Source of the DNA: Streptomyces albofaciens JCM 4342
Lineage (GTDB): Bacteria > Actinomycetota > Actinomycetes > Streptomycetales > Streptomycetaceae
DNA length: 64,000 nucleotides
Reading direction: 5' to 3'
Assembly: GCF_008634025.1 (NCBI RefSeq)
Contig: NZ_PDCM01000001.1
Coordinates: forward strand, 614,501 to 678,500
The position numbers and the translations under genes were made by a program. Position 1 is the stretch's first letter. Each line of letters starts with the position of its first letter. Below, piece after piece: positions 8,101 through 15,280 of this stretch. The notes beneath the pieces were generated by a model. It was not told the origin of the DNA and made no database searches. It saw only the letters and a list, made by a program, of their open reading frames with translations.

Positions 8101-8205
8101 ATGAAGACAGCAGTAGCGCACCACCACACCACGGGCGTCCCGCTCGTGGCGCGCCTGCACGTCGATCTGTGCCGCTGTATGTCCGCGGCCTGTCGCCGCC
8201 GCTGA
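8101..8205 (+). CDS. Cys-containing leader peptide (uORF)
   Basis: A 34-codon open frame, MKTAVAHHHTTGVPLVARLH then VDLCRCMSAACRRR. Its end follows the R-x-HVDL-x-R-x-x-SA-x-C pattern of actinobacterial putative leader peptides found ahead of sulphur and amino-acid uptake genes, and Cys codons are clustered near the stop (positions 24, 26, 31). Known Cys-rich leaderless uORFs in mycobacteria act as cysteine-responsive attenuators. Here it precedes an SLC1-type symporter by 116 nt. It probably acts in cis through ribosome stalling, not as a protein. Confidence 0.7.
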   Translation: MKTAVAHHHTTGVPLVARLHVDLCRCMSAACRRR

Positions 8206-8221
8206 TCCCAGCACGCAGCGG

Positions 8222-8258
8222 CCGGAGATCCCGTACGGATCGATACGGACCTCCCGTC
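8222..8258 (+). promoter_or_regulatory. Candidate attenuator hairpin
   Basis: Between the leader peptide stop and the symporter, GAGATCCCGTA can pair imperfectly with TACGGACCTC around CGGATCGA. It is close enough to the uORF stop for ribosome position to alter folding. No T-run follows, so control could act on translation or through Rho. Not modelled. Confidence 0.35.
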
Positions 8259-8320
8259 TCCTGGCGCTGTGCGCCGTTCTCCCAACCTTTCGACGCCTGT
8301 CTGTCCCCGGAGTGTGTCCG

Positions 8321-9679
8321 TTGTCCACCACGTCTTCCGAGACCGGGCGGTCGCCCGAGACCGCCAGAACCTTCCGCATACCCAAGGTCCCGTTCTGGGC
8401 CCAGATCCTGCTCGGCCTCGTCCTCGGTGTGCTGCTCGGCTGGATCGCCAAGAGCGGCGACGTCTCCTGGCTGAAGACCACCCTCGACACCATCGGCCAT
8501 CTCTTCGTCCAACTGCTCAAGCTGGCCGTGGCGCCGCTGGTCTTCTTCGCCATCCTGGTCTCGATCACCAACCTGCGGCAGGTCAACAACGCCGCCCGGC
8601 TGGCCACCCGCACCCTGCTGTGGTTCATGGTCACCTCGCTGATCGCGGTCGCCATCGGCATGGCGATCGGCCTGATCAGCAACCCCGGCGCGGGCACCGG
8701 CCTGACCCCCAAGGACGGCAAGCTCCCCGAGCACGCCGGCTCCTGGATCGACTTCCTGACCGGCATCGTCCCCAAGGACGTCATCACGCCCTTCACCGAG
8801 CTGAAGGTCATGCAGATCGTCTTCCTGGCGACGGTGGCCGGCATCGCGGCCCTGAAGCTGGGCGACCGCGCCGAACCGGTGCTGCGCCTGAGCCGCTCCG
8901 CGCTGGAGCTGCTGCAGAAGGCCCTGTGGTGGGTCATCCGGCTCGCCCCGATCGGCTCCCTCGGCCTGATCGGCTACGCCATCGCGGACTACGGCTGGGA
9001 CCTGATCAGCAAGTACGCGACCTTCACCGTCGACATCTACGTCGGCTGCGCGATCGTGCTGTTCGGCGTCTACCCGCTGCTGCTGTCGGTCTTCGCCAAG
9101 GCCAACCCGCTGCACTTCTTCAAGGGCGCCTGGCCCGCCATCCAGCTGGCGTTCGTCTCCCGCTCCTCGGTCGGCACCATGCCGCTGACCCAGAAGGTCA
9201 CCGAGCGCCTGGGCGTGCCGAAGGAGTACGCGTCCTTCGCGGTGCCCTTCGGCTCCACGACCAAGATGGACGGCTGCGCGTCGATCTACCCGGCGCTCGC
9301 CGCGATCTTCATCGCCCAGATCTTCGACGTGCACCTGGGCATCGGTGACTACGTCCTGATCGCCTTCGTCTCGGTCATCGGCTCCGCGGCCACCGCCGGC
9401 CTCACCGGCGCCACCGTCATGCTGACCCTCACCCTGTCCACCCTCGGCCTCCCCCTGGAGGGCGTCGGCCTGCTGATGGCCATCGACCCGATCCTGGACA
9501 TGATGAGGACGGCCACGAATGTGGCGGGCCAAGTCGTCGTGCCGATCCTGGTCTCGGCCAAGGAGAAGATCCTCGACCGCGACGCGTACGACCGTGCCGC
9601 CGGTGTGGACCTGGAGGACGGCGCGGTGAGCGAGTCCGAGCAGAAGACGCCGGTCCCGGCGGCGGCTGCCGCGGGCTGA
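8321..9679 (+). CDS. Dicarboxylate/amino acid:cation symporter (SLC1/DAACS family)
   Basis: About 452 residues with eight membrane spans and two re-entrant hairpins. The Ser-rich HP1 tip reads SRSSVGTMP, and the TM7 substrate motif reads TKMDGCASIYP where archaeal and enterobacterial members have NMDG or NLDG. The C-terminal FVSVIGSAATAGLTGATVML is HP2, and DPILDMMRTATNVAG is TM8. It imports acidic or polar amino acids or dicarboxylates with cations. The Cys leader peptide upstream hints at cystine or another sulphur amino acid. A TTG at 8321 has GGAG 8 nt upstream; the alternative GTG at 8312 lacks spacing. Confidence 0.88.
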   Translation: MSTTSSETGRSPETARTFRIPKVPFWAQILLGLVLGVLLGWIAKSGDVSWLKTTLDTIGHLFVQLLKLAVAPLVFFAILVSITNLRQVNNAARLATRTLLWFMVTSLIAVAIGMAIGLISNPGAGTGLTPKDGKLPEHAGSWIDFLTGIVPKDVITPFTELKVMQIVFLATVAGIAALKLGDRAEPVLRLSRSALELLQKALWWVIRLAPIGSLGLIGYAIADYGWDLISKYATFTVDIYVGCAIVLFGVYPLLLSVFAKANPLHFFKGAWPAIQLAFVSRSSVGTMPLTQKVTERLGVPKEYASFAVPFGSTTKMDGCASIYPALAAIFIAQIFDVHLGIGDYVLIAFVSVIGSAATAGLTGATVMLTLTLSTLGLPLEGVGLLMAIDPILDMMRTATNVAGQVVVPILVSAKEKILDRDAYDRAAGVDLEDGAVSESEQKTPVPAAAAAG

Positions 9680-9713
9680 GCCGGACGCCGACCGCGCTCC
9701 ACCCGGTGATGCG

Positions 9714-9755
9714 AACGCCGGACGGACCGGGGATTTCCCTGGCCCGTCCGGCGTT
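9714..9755. terminator. Hairpin terminator between convergent genes
   Basis: AACGCCGGACGG pairs perfectly with CCGTCCGGCGTT over 12 bp, the right arm running into a short TTTT. It serves the symporter and perhaps the convergent hydrolase. Confidence 0.75.
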
Positions 9756-9866
9756 TTGCGTACGGGGACGGGAAGGGGACAGGGCAGGGGCGGGTCGGGT
9801 GCGGGGCGCGAACGGGTACGGGCGCGGATATGGGTTCGGGTGCGGCCCGTACGTACCCGTACGCCT

Positions 9867-10754
9867 TCAGCCAACCTCCCCCGTATGCGCCAGGATCGCC
9901 TTCGCCAGCGGCCCCTGTACCTCCGGCGGGAGCGCGTGGCCCATGCCCGGGATCTCCACGAGGGCCGCGCCCCGGATGACCTGGGCGAGGTGCTGGGGGT
10001 GCGGTGGTGGGAAGACCGGCTCGGCCGGGGCGGAGATGACGAGGACGGGCACCTCGTTGGCGGCCAGGGCCTCGGTGCGCAGCATTCCGGAGTGGTCGGC
10101 GCGGGAGGGGGCGGTGGAGACGTCGTAGCGGCCGGTGTGCTCGATGACGCGGCGCTCCAGGTCGCGGTAGTACCCGGCGTCGAACGGCAGCTGCCCGCCG
10201 CTCAGTACCCGCCAGTGCTCCACGCGCCGGTCGAGTTCGGCCTCCAGGCCGTGGTCCTCGACCGGGCGGGCCCACATCTCCAGTACCTCCGGCGCGATGC
10301 CGGGCAGTTCGTCGACGGGGACCTCGGTGCCGTCCGGGCGGGTGTACGGGGCGGTGCTCATCGCCGAGGTGCCCATCAGGGTGGCGCTGAGCACCCGGTC
10401 GGGGTGGTCGGCGAGGACGAGCTGGGTCAGCATTCCGCCGAGTGACAGCCCCACCAGGTGCGCCCGCTGGATGCCGAGGCCGTCGAGGACGCGGACGATG
10501 TCCTCGGCCATATCCGTGATGCGGTACGGCCGTTCGTCGAAGGACCAGGTGGAGCGGCCGGTGTCGCGGTGGTCGTAACGGATGACACGGTGCTGGACGG
10601 CGAGCGCGTCCACGAACGGCTCCGGCCAGCCGAGGCCGGAGGCCTGTGCGCCCATGACGAGCAGCAGTGGGGGCGCGTCGGCCGGGCCGCGCTGCTCGGT
10701 CCACAGGCGCACGCCCGGGGCCGCGTCCACGAACTGCTGGTGCGCCTGCTGCAT
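9867..10754 (-). CDS. Alpha/beta-fold hydrolase
   Basis: A 295-residue protein of the alpha/beta-hydrolase fold. It has the oxyanion region LLVMGAQASG, the nucleophile elbow GLSLGG (Ser104), and the C-terminal catalytic His in EIPGMGHALPP. The cytosolic form without signal peptide and the YDHRDTGRS segment are typical of esterase or haloperoxidase-like hydrolases. The ATG at 10754 has GGAAGGA 8 nt upstream. It is divergent from a TetR regulator, with a dyad operator between them, so the two are probably a regulator-enzyme pair. The substrate is unknown. Confidence 0.85.
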   Translation of the reverse strand: MQQAHQQFVDAAPGVRLWTEQRGPADAPPLLLVMGAQASGLGWPEPFVDALAVQHRVIRYDHRDTGRSTWSFDERPYRITDMAEDIVRVLDGLGIQRAHLVGLSLGGMLTQLVLADHPDRVLSATLMGTSAMSTAPYTRPDGTEVPVDELPGIAPEVLEMWARPVEDHGLEAELDRRVEHWRVLSGGQLPFDAGYYRDLERRVIEHTGRYDVSTAPSRADHSGMLRTEALAANEVPVLVISAPAEPVFPPPHPQHLAQVIRGAALVEIPGMGHALPPEVQGPLAKAILAHTGEVG

Positions 10755-10778
10755 GGCGGGGTCCTTCCGTCGAATCGA

Positions 10779-10802
10779 ACGAGACGAGTCGTATCGTCTC
10801 GT
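10779..10802. promoter_or_regulatory. Candidate operator, 9-bp inverted repeat
   Basis: ACGAGACGA, GTCGTA, TCGTCTCGT is a perfect 24-bp dyad in the divergent region between the hydrolase and the TetR gene. Size and shape suit a TetR dimer or another helix-turn-helix repressor. Confidence 0.55.
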
Positions 10803-10847
10803 GATGGAGGTGATCTCGTCAAGAGCGGTCGGGCAAGGTGGGAAAAC

Positions 10848-10867
10848 GTAAACTTACTTGGGGGTAA
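10848..10867. promoter_or_regulatory. Shared 20-bp element, copy 1 (TetR promoter)
   Basis: GTAAACTTACTTGGGGGTAA lies 27 nt upstream of the TetR start. It matches the element at 12706-12725 at 15 of 20 positions and keeps the GTAA/TTAC/GTAA pattern. Confidence 0.55.
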
Positions 10868-10893
10868 AGGGGCGGGACAGAAGGGCAATTGGT

Positions 10894-11550
10894 GTGGGAG
10901 CTGTGAAGAGCAAACGGATGCCACGGGCCGTACGGGAGCAGCAGATGCTCGACGCGGCCGTGCTGACCTTCGCGCGGCGCGGGTACCGGGCGGCCTCGAT
11001 GGACGAGATCGCCGAGGTGGCCGGGGTGTCCAAACCGCTGGTCTATCTGTACCTGAACTCCAAGGAGGAGCTGTTCAGCGCCGTCATCCGGCGGGAGGCG
11101 ACAGCCCTCGCGGAGGCCGTACGGGCGGCGGTGGAACCGGGGGCGTCCGCCGACCGGCAGCTGTGGAGTGGGCTGAAAGGATTCTTCGCGCACACGGCCG
11201 AGCATCCGGACGGCTGGACGGTGCTCCACCAGCAGGCCCGTACGCAGGGCGAGCCGTTCGCGGTCGAAGTCGCCGCGCTGCGCGCCGAGATCATCGAGTT
11301 CGTCACCGCGATGATCGGGGCGGCGGCCCAGGAGGCGGGCTGCGCCCGCGAACCGGCCGCCCGCGAAGTGTCCGGCCTGGCGCACGCCCTGGTGGGCGCC
11401 GCCGAATCGCTGGCCGACTGGGCCAACTCCGCGAGCCCGGGCGCGGGGGAGCGCCCGTCGGCCAAGGACACCGCGGCGACGCTGATGAACTTCGCGTGGG
11501 CCGGGCTGGGGCGGCTGATGGCCGGGGAGCGGTGGTCGCCGGGGAGGTGA
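10894..11550 (+). CDS. TetR-family transcriptional regulator
   Basis: About 218 residues. The N-terminal HTH reads EQQMLDAAVLTFARRGYRAA, SMDEIAEVAGVSKPLVYLYL and NSKEELFSAVIRREA, the standard TetR arrangement with the recognition helix VSKPLVYLYL. The C-terminal all-helical ligand domain resembles regulators of fatty-acid or acyl-CoA genes in length only. The GTG at 10894 has AAGGG 8 nt upstream. The next genes are a MaoC dehydratase and an acyl-CoA synthetase whose promoter region carries the same 20-bp element as this gene's own promoter, so they are the likely targets. Confidence 0.88.
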   Translation: MGAVKSKRMPRAVREQQMLDAAVLTFARRGYRAASMDEIAEVAGVSKPLVYLYLNSKEELFSAVIRREATALAEAVRAAVEPGASADRQLWSGLKGFFAHTAEHPDGWTVLHQQARTQGEPFAVEVAALRAEIIEFVTAMIGAAAQEAGCAREPAAREVSGLAHALVGAAESLADWANSASPGAGERPSAKDTAATLMNFAWAGLGRLMAGERWSPGR

Positions 11551-11593
11551 GGCCGGCGGGGGGGGGCTTGTCAGGAAGCCGGGGCCGCCGCCC

Positions 11594-12691
11594 TCACACG
11601 TCCGTCTCCACCCTCCCCTCCAGGTGGACACGGGACCGCCCGTCCGGGCCGCCGCGCAGTTGGAAGCTGCCGCCCGTACGCGTGGTCTCGTAGGCGTACG
11701 TGACGGTGGCGGGCAGCAGCACCGGGGCGCGGAACTCCGCCGAGATGCGCAGTGTCGGCGTGCCCGGCAGCACCGCCTCGGCGGCGCAGCGCGCGAAGGT
11801 CCACATGCCGTGCGCGATGGCGCGCGGGAAGCCGAGCGGGCGGGCCGTGAGGGCGTGGAGGTGGATCGGGTTGTAGTCGCCGGAGACGGCGGCATGGCGT
11901 CGGCCGAGGTCCGCGGGCAGCCGCCACTGGGCCCGGACGGGCAGTTCGCGGGGGACGGGGGAGCGGCGGGCGCCGGAGAGGGGCGCTCCGGAACCGGTAC
12001 CTCGCGGTTCCTCGCCCCCGTCCGTCCGGTGCCGCGCCAGGTATGTGCTGCGGTCGTGCCACACCAGCGCGCCCCCGCGGCGCGCCTCGGTCGTCATGAC
12101 GACTTCGGTGCCGCGCCGGTGCGCCCGCAACGTGCCCGCGAACACGGTGAGTTCGAGCGTGTCGGTCGGGTGCAGCGGCGTGTACTGGGTGATCTCGATG
12201 CCGGTGTGCACCAGCCCGAGCATCGGCAGCGGGAAGTCCCGGGCGCTCATCAGCCGTGCGGCCAGCGGGAATCCGAGGATGTGCGGGTAGGTGACGGGCA
12301 GCGGCTCGGTCGCGTCGTAGCCGCAGACCCGCGCGTACGAGGCTGCGCGGCCGAGGCCGATCCGTACGGCGGGCAGTACGAGGCGGGTGCGCGGCAGCGC
12401 GGCGTCCGGGCGCGGGTGCTTGCCGATCCCGGTCAGGACGCCCTTGGCCAGCGCGGGCAGCAGCCGCGGCGGGCGGGACCGGGCGGTCGCGGTGTCGGCG
12501 GGAGCGCTCGCGGGGGCGCCGGTGGGAGTGCCGGAGGGAGTGCTGCTCGGAGTGCCGTTCGGAACGCTGCCCGGATTGCCTCCCGGCACCTCGCCCGGCA
12601 TCAGGCACCCGGCCGGTGCGGTGCGCGGCGGGCGAGGGGGCGCCGCGGGGCCGGATCGGGGGACGGAAGGCGGTGCTCGGGCATTGGCCAA
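11594..12691 (-). CDS. MaoC-like double hot-dog dehydratase
   Basis: Up to 365 residues. The C-terminal half has the hydratase motif SGDYNPIHLHALTARPLGFP (D-x-N-P-x-H) followed by RAIAHGMW, the signature of R-specific enoyl-CoA hydratases and 3-hydroxyacyl-ACP dehydratases; the N-terminal half (FPLAARLMSARDFP, HTGIEITQYTPL) is a second, non-catalytic hot-dog. Residues about 30-70 are a Pro/Gly/Thr repeat and probably disordered. The TTG at 12691 sits directly on AGGAG, too close for a good start; the ATG at 12601 is an alternative. It is divergent from the acyl-CoA synthetase and likely acts in fatty-acid or polyketide-like acyl metabolism. Confidence 0.8.
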   Translation of the reverse strand: MANARAPPSVPRSGPAAPPRPPRTAPAGCLMPGEVPGGNPGSVPNGTPSSTPSGTPTGAPASAPADTATARSRPPRLLPALAKGVLTGIGKHPRPDAALPRTRLVLPAVRIGLGRAASYARVCGYDATEPLPVTYPHILGFPLAARLMSARDFPLPMLGLVHTGIEITQYTPLHPTDTLELTVFAGTLRAHRRGTEVVMTTEARRGGALVWHDRSTYLARHRTDGGEEPRGTGSGAPLSGARRSPVPRELPVRAQWRLPADLGRRHAAVSGDYNPIHLHALTARPLGFPRAIAHGMWTFARCAAEAVLPGTPTLRISAEFRAPVLLPATVTYAYETTRTGGSFQLRGGPDGRSRVHLEGRVETDV

Positions 12692-12705
12692 CTCCTGGTC
12701 CTCGC

Positions 12706-12731
12706 GTAAATTTACTTCGAAGTAAGGTTAC
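12706..12731. promoter_or_regulatory. Shared 20-bp element, copy 2 (maoC/acyl-CoA synthetase divergon)
   Basis: GTAAATTTACTTCGAAGTAA (12706-12725) contains two perfect overlapping palindromes, GTAAATTTAC and TTACTTCGAAGTAA, and is followed by GGTTAC. It sits 15 bp upstream of the MaoC start and before the synthetase. Probably the binding site of the neighbouring TetR protein. Confidence 0.6.
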
Positions 12732-12755
12732 TGTCGGGTCAGGTGATGGTCGAGA

Positions 12756-15155
12756 GTGCGGACGCAAGGCGCCGCGCTGTCCATGGCCCTGAACGGGCCT
12801 GCTCCTGTGGCCCGTCGGGGTCCGCCGCCGCCGGCCGCCTCCGTGCGCCGGCCGCCGCGCTCACCGCGGGACGAGGAGCCGCTCGTGTCCAGTCGGGGAA
12901 TGTCCGGTCGGGAACGGCCCGGCCAGGAAATGTCCGGTCGGGGAAGGTCCGGTCGGGAACGGCCCGGCCAGGAAATGTCCGGTCGGGGAAGGTCCGGTCA
13001 GAAACGGTCCGGCCGGGAGAAGTCCGGTCGGGAAATGTCCGGCTGGGAGAAGTCCGGTCGGGAACTGCAACGCGGGCCCTCGGCGCCCGCTCTGGTGGAG
13101 CCGCACACACGGGTGCGGGGCGGGGTCGTACGGGAGGTGTCCGTACCGCCGCTGGCGCCGCCGGTGCGGACCGGTTCACTGGGAGACATCCCCTTCGACA
13201 ACGCCGCGCAAGCGCCGGACGAGGTGGTTCTGGCGCGCAAGAAGGCGGGCCAGGGGGCCGGGGGCGCGTGGCGGGACGTGAGCGCCGCCGAGTTCGCCGG
13301 GGAAGTGCTCGCCGTGGCCAAGGGCCTGATCGCGCACGGGCTGCGGCCCGGCGACCGGCTGGCCGTCATGGCCCGTACGACCTACGAGTGGACGCTCGTG
13401 GACTTCGCCGCCTGGGCGGCCGGGCTGGTCACCGTACCGGTCTACCCGACCTCCTCCGCCCACCAGGCGCACTGGATCCTGCGCGACTCGGGCGCCGCGG
13501 CCTGTGTGGTGGAGAGTGTCGAGCAGACCCGGCTGATCAGCTCGGTCCGCTCCGGGCTGCCGGACCTCGCGCACCTGTGGCAGTTCGACACCGGCGCGAT
13601 CGGGCAGATCGTCGCGGCGGGCCGCCGGCTGCCGAACGTGCTGGCGACCGAGCGGCGGGCGGCCACCGGCCCCGGCGACATCGCCACCCTCGTCTACACC
13701 TCCGGCACCACCGGCCGCCCCAAGGGCTGCGTGCTCACCCACGGCAACTTCTTCGCCGAGGTGGACAACGCGACCGAACTGCTGCACCCGGTCTTCAAGT
13801 CGGTCAGCAGCGAGCCCGCCTCGACGCTGCTCTTCCTGCCGCTGTCGCACGTCTTCGGGCGGATGGTCGCGGTCGGCTGCCTGCGCGCGCGGGTACGTCT
13901 CGGCCACGCGCCCAGCATCCGTACCGAGGACCTGCTCGCCGACCTGGCGACCTTCCGGCCGACGTTCCTGCTCGCGATCCCCTACGTCCTGGAGAAGGTC
14001 TACAACACCGGCCGCGCCACCGCCGAGAAGATGGGCCGGGCCGCCTCCTTCGACCGCGCGGCCCGCATCGCCCGGCGCTACGGGGAAGCCGTCGAGGCGA
14101 AGGAACACGGCACCGGCAGCGGCCCGGGCGCGGCGCTGAAGGCCGCCCGCCGGCTGTACGACCCGCTGGTCTACCGCCGTATCCGCGCCGCGCTCGGCGG
14201 CAGGGTCCGCTACGCGATCTGCGGCGGTTCCCCGCTCGGGCACCGGCTCGCGGCCTTCTACGCCGGCGCGGGCATCGAGATCTTCGAGGGCTACGGGCTG
14301 ACCGAGACCACCGCGGCGGCCACCCTCACCCCGCCGCTCAGACCCCGTATCGGCACGGTGGGCTGGCCGCTGCCCGGCACCGCCGTACGGATAGCGGACG
14401 ACGGCGAGGTGCTGCTGCGCGGCGCCCAGGTCTTCACCGGCTACTGGGACGCCGCGACCGGCGGGCCGGTGCCGTCGAGGAGTGGGAGCGGGAACGGGAA
14501 GGAGAACGGGAGCGGGAACGTGGCAGGTTCCGCGTTCGGGACCGGTCACGGCCACGGTTCCGGCCACGGCTACAACCACGGCCACAACCACGGCCACGGT
14601 CACGAACTCCCCGCGTACGAAGAGCACGGTTACGGGCAGAGTGACGGCGGCTGGCTGGCGACCGGCGACATCGGGGCGCTCGACGCCGACGGCTATCTGA
14701 CCATCACCGGCCGCAAGAAGGAGCTGATCGTCACCTCCGGCGGCAAGAACGTCGCCCCGGCCCCGCTGGAGGACCGGCTGCGGGCACACCCGCTCGTCGG
14801 CCAGTGCATGGTCGTCGGCGACGGCCGTCCGTACATCACCGCGCTGATCACGCTGGAGGCCGACGGCCTGGCGCACTGGCGGATGATGAAGAAGAAGCAG
14901 CGGGTGCCGGTGGCGGAACTGGTCTCGGACGAGGTGCTGCTGGGCGACGTCCAGGACGCCGTGGACGACGCCAACAAGCTGGTGTCACGGGCCGAATCGA
15001 TACGCCGCTTCACCGTGCTGCCGGTGGACTTCACCGAGGAGGCCGGTCACCTCACACCGTCCCTGAAGCTGCGGCGGGCCGCCATCGCGCGCGACTTCGC
15101 CAAGGAGATCGAGGAGTTGTACGTACGGGGAGGGAGTGAGGAGCCCGGGTCCTGA
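12756..15155 (+). CDS. Long-chain acyl-CoA synthetase (AMP-forming), with repeats and His-rich insert
   Basis: The full frame is 799 residues. The adenylation domain has the P-loop YTSGTTGRPKGCVLTHGN (residue ~315), GYGLTETTAAATL (A5), GDIGALDADGYLTITGRKKE (A7-A8) and the closing Lys in TPSLKLRR. Typical relatives are about 600 residues and begin near REVSVPPLAPPV (about 13127), so the true start may be the GTG near 13110. The first 130 residues include eleven pentapeptide repeats of the xSGRE type. Between FTGYWDAATGG and WLATGDIG is a Gly/Asn/His insert of about 60 residues with GHGHGSGHGYNHGHNHGHGH, absent from ordinary members. It activates fatty acids as acyl-CoA. Confidence 0.85.
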   Translation: MRTQGAALSMALNGPAPVARRGPPPPAASVRRPPRSPRDEEPLVSSRGMSGRERPGQEMSGRGRSGRERPGQEMSGRGRSGQKRSGREKSGREMSGWEKSGRELQRGPSAPALVEPHTRVRGGVVREVSVPPLAPPVRTGSLGDIPFDNAAQAPDEVVLARKKAGQGAGGAWRDVSAAEFAGEVLAVAKGLIAHGLRPGDRLAVMARTTYEWTLVDFAAWAAGLVTVPVYPTSSAHQAHWILRDSGAAACVVESVEQTRLISSVRSGLPDLAHLWQFDTGAIGQIVAAGRRLPNVLATERRAATGPGDIATLVYTSGTTGRPKGCVLTHGNFFAEVDNATELLHPVFKSVSSEPASTLLFLPLSHVFGRMVAVGCLRARVRLGHAPSIRTEDLLADLATFRPTFLLAIPYVLEKVYNTGRATAEKMGRAASFDRAARIARRYGEAVEAKEHGTGSGPGAALKAARRLYDPLVYRRIRAALGGRVRYAICGGSPLGHRLAAFYAGAGIEIFEGYGLTETTAAATLTPPLRPRIGTVGWPLPGTAVRIADDGEVLLRGAQVFTGYWDAATGGPVPSRSGSGNGKENGSGNVAGSAFGTGHGHGSGHGYNHGHNHGHGHELPAYEEHGYGQSDGGWLATGDIGALDADGYLTITGRKKELIVTSGGKNVAPAPLEDRLRAHPLVGQCMVVGDGRPYITALITLEADGLAHWRMMKKKQRVPVAELVSDEVLLGDVQDAVDDANKLVSRAESIRRFTVLPVDFTEEAGHLTPSLKLRRAAIARDFAKEIEELYVRGGSEEPGS
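12886..13065. repeat. Twelve tandem 15-bp repeats (VNTR)
   Basis: Twelve contiguous 15-bp units of the form TGTCCGGTCGGGGAA, with GGCCCGGCCAGGAAA variants. Units 2-4 and 5-7 form a 45-bp higher-order duplication with one mismatch. The length is a multiple of three, so copy changes keep the synthetase frame open. Confidence 0.9.
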
Positions 15156-15280
15156 TGTCACGTTAACTGACCCACCGGTAACGTGGTGGGGGCCGGGCCC
15201 GGCAAGCGGGAACCCCGTGTCACCTCTGTGGGGGAAGTGGCGCGGGGTTCCTTGTCGCGTATGTACGAACCGGGCGCGGA

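Noticed and set aside
8317..8330. DnaA-box-like TTGTCCACC
   Set aside because: A single imperfect copy at a translation start; no cluster and no origin features.
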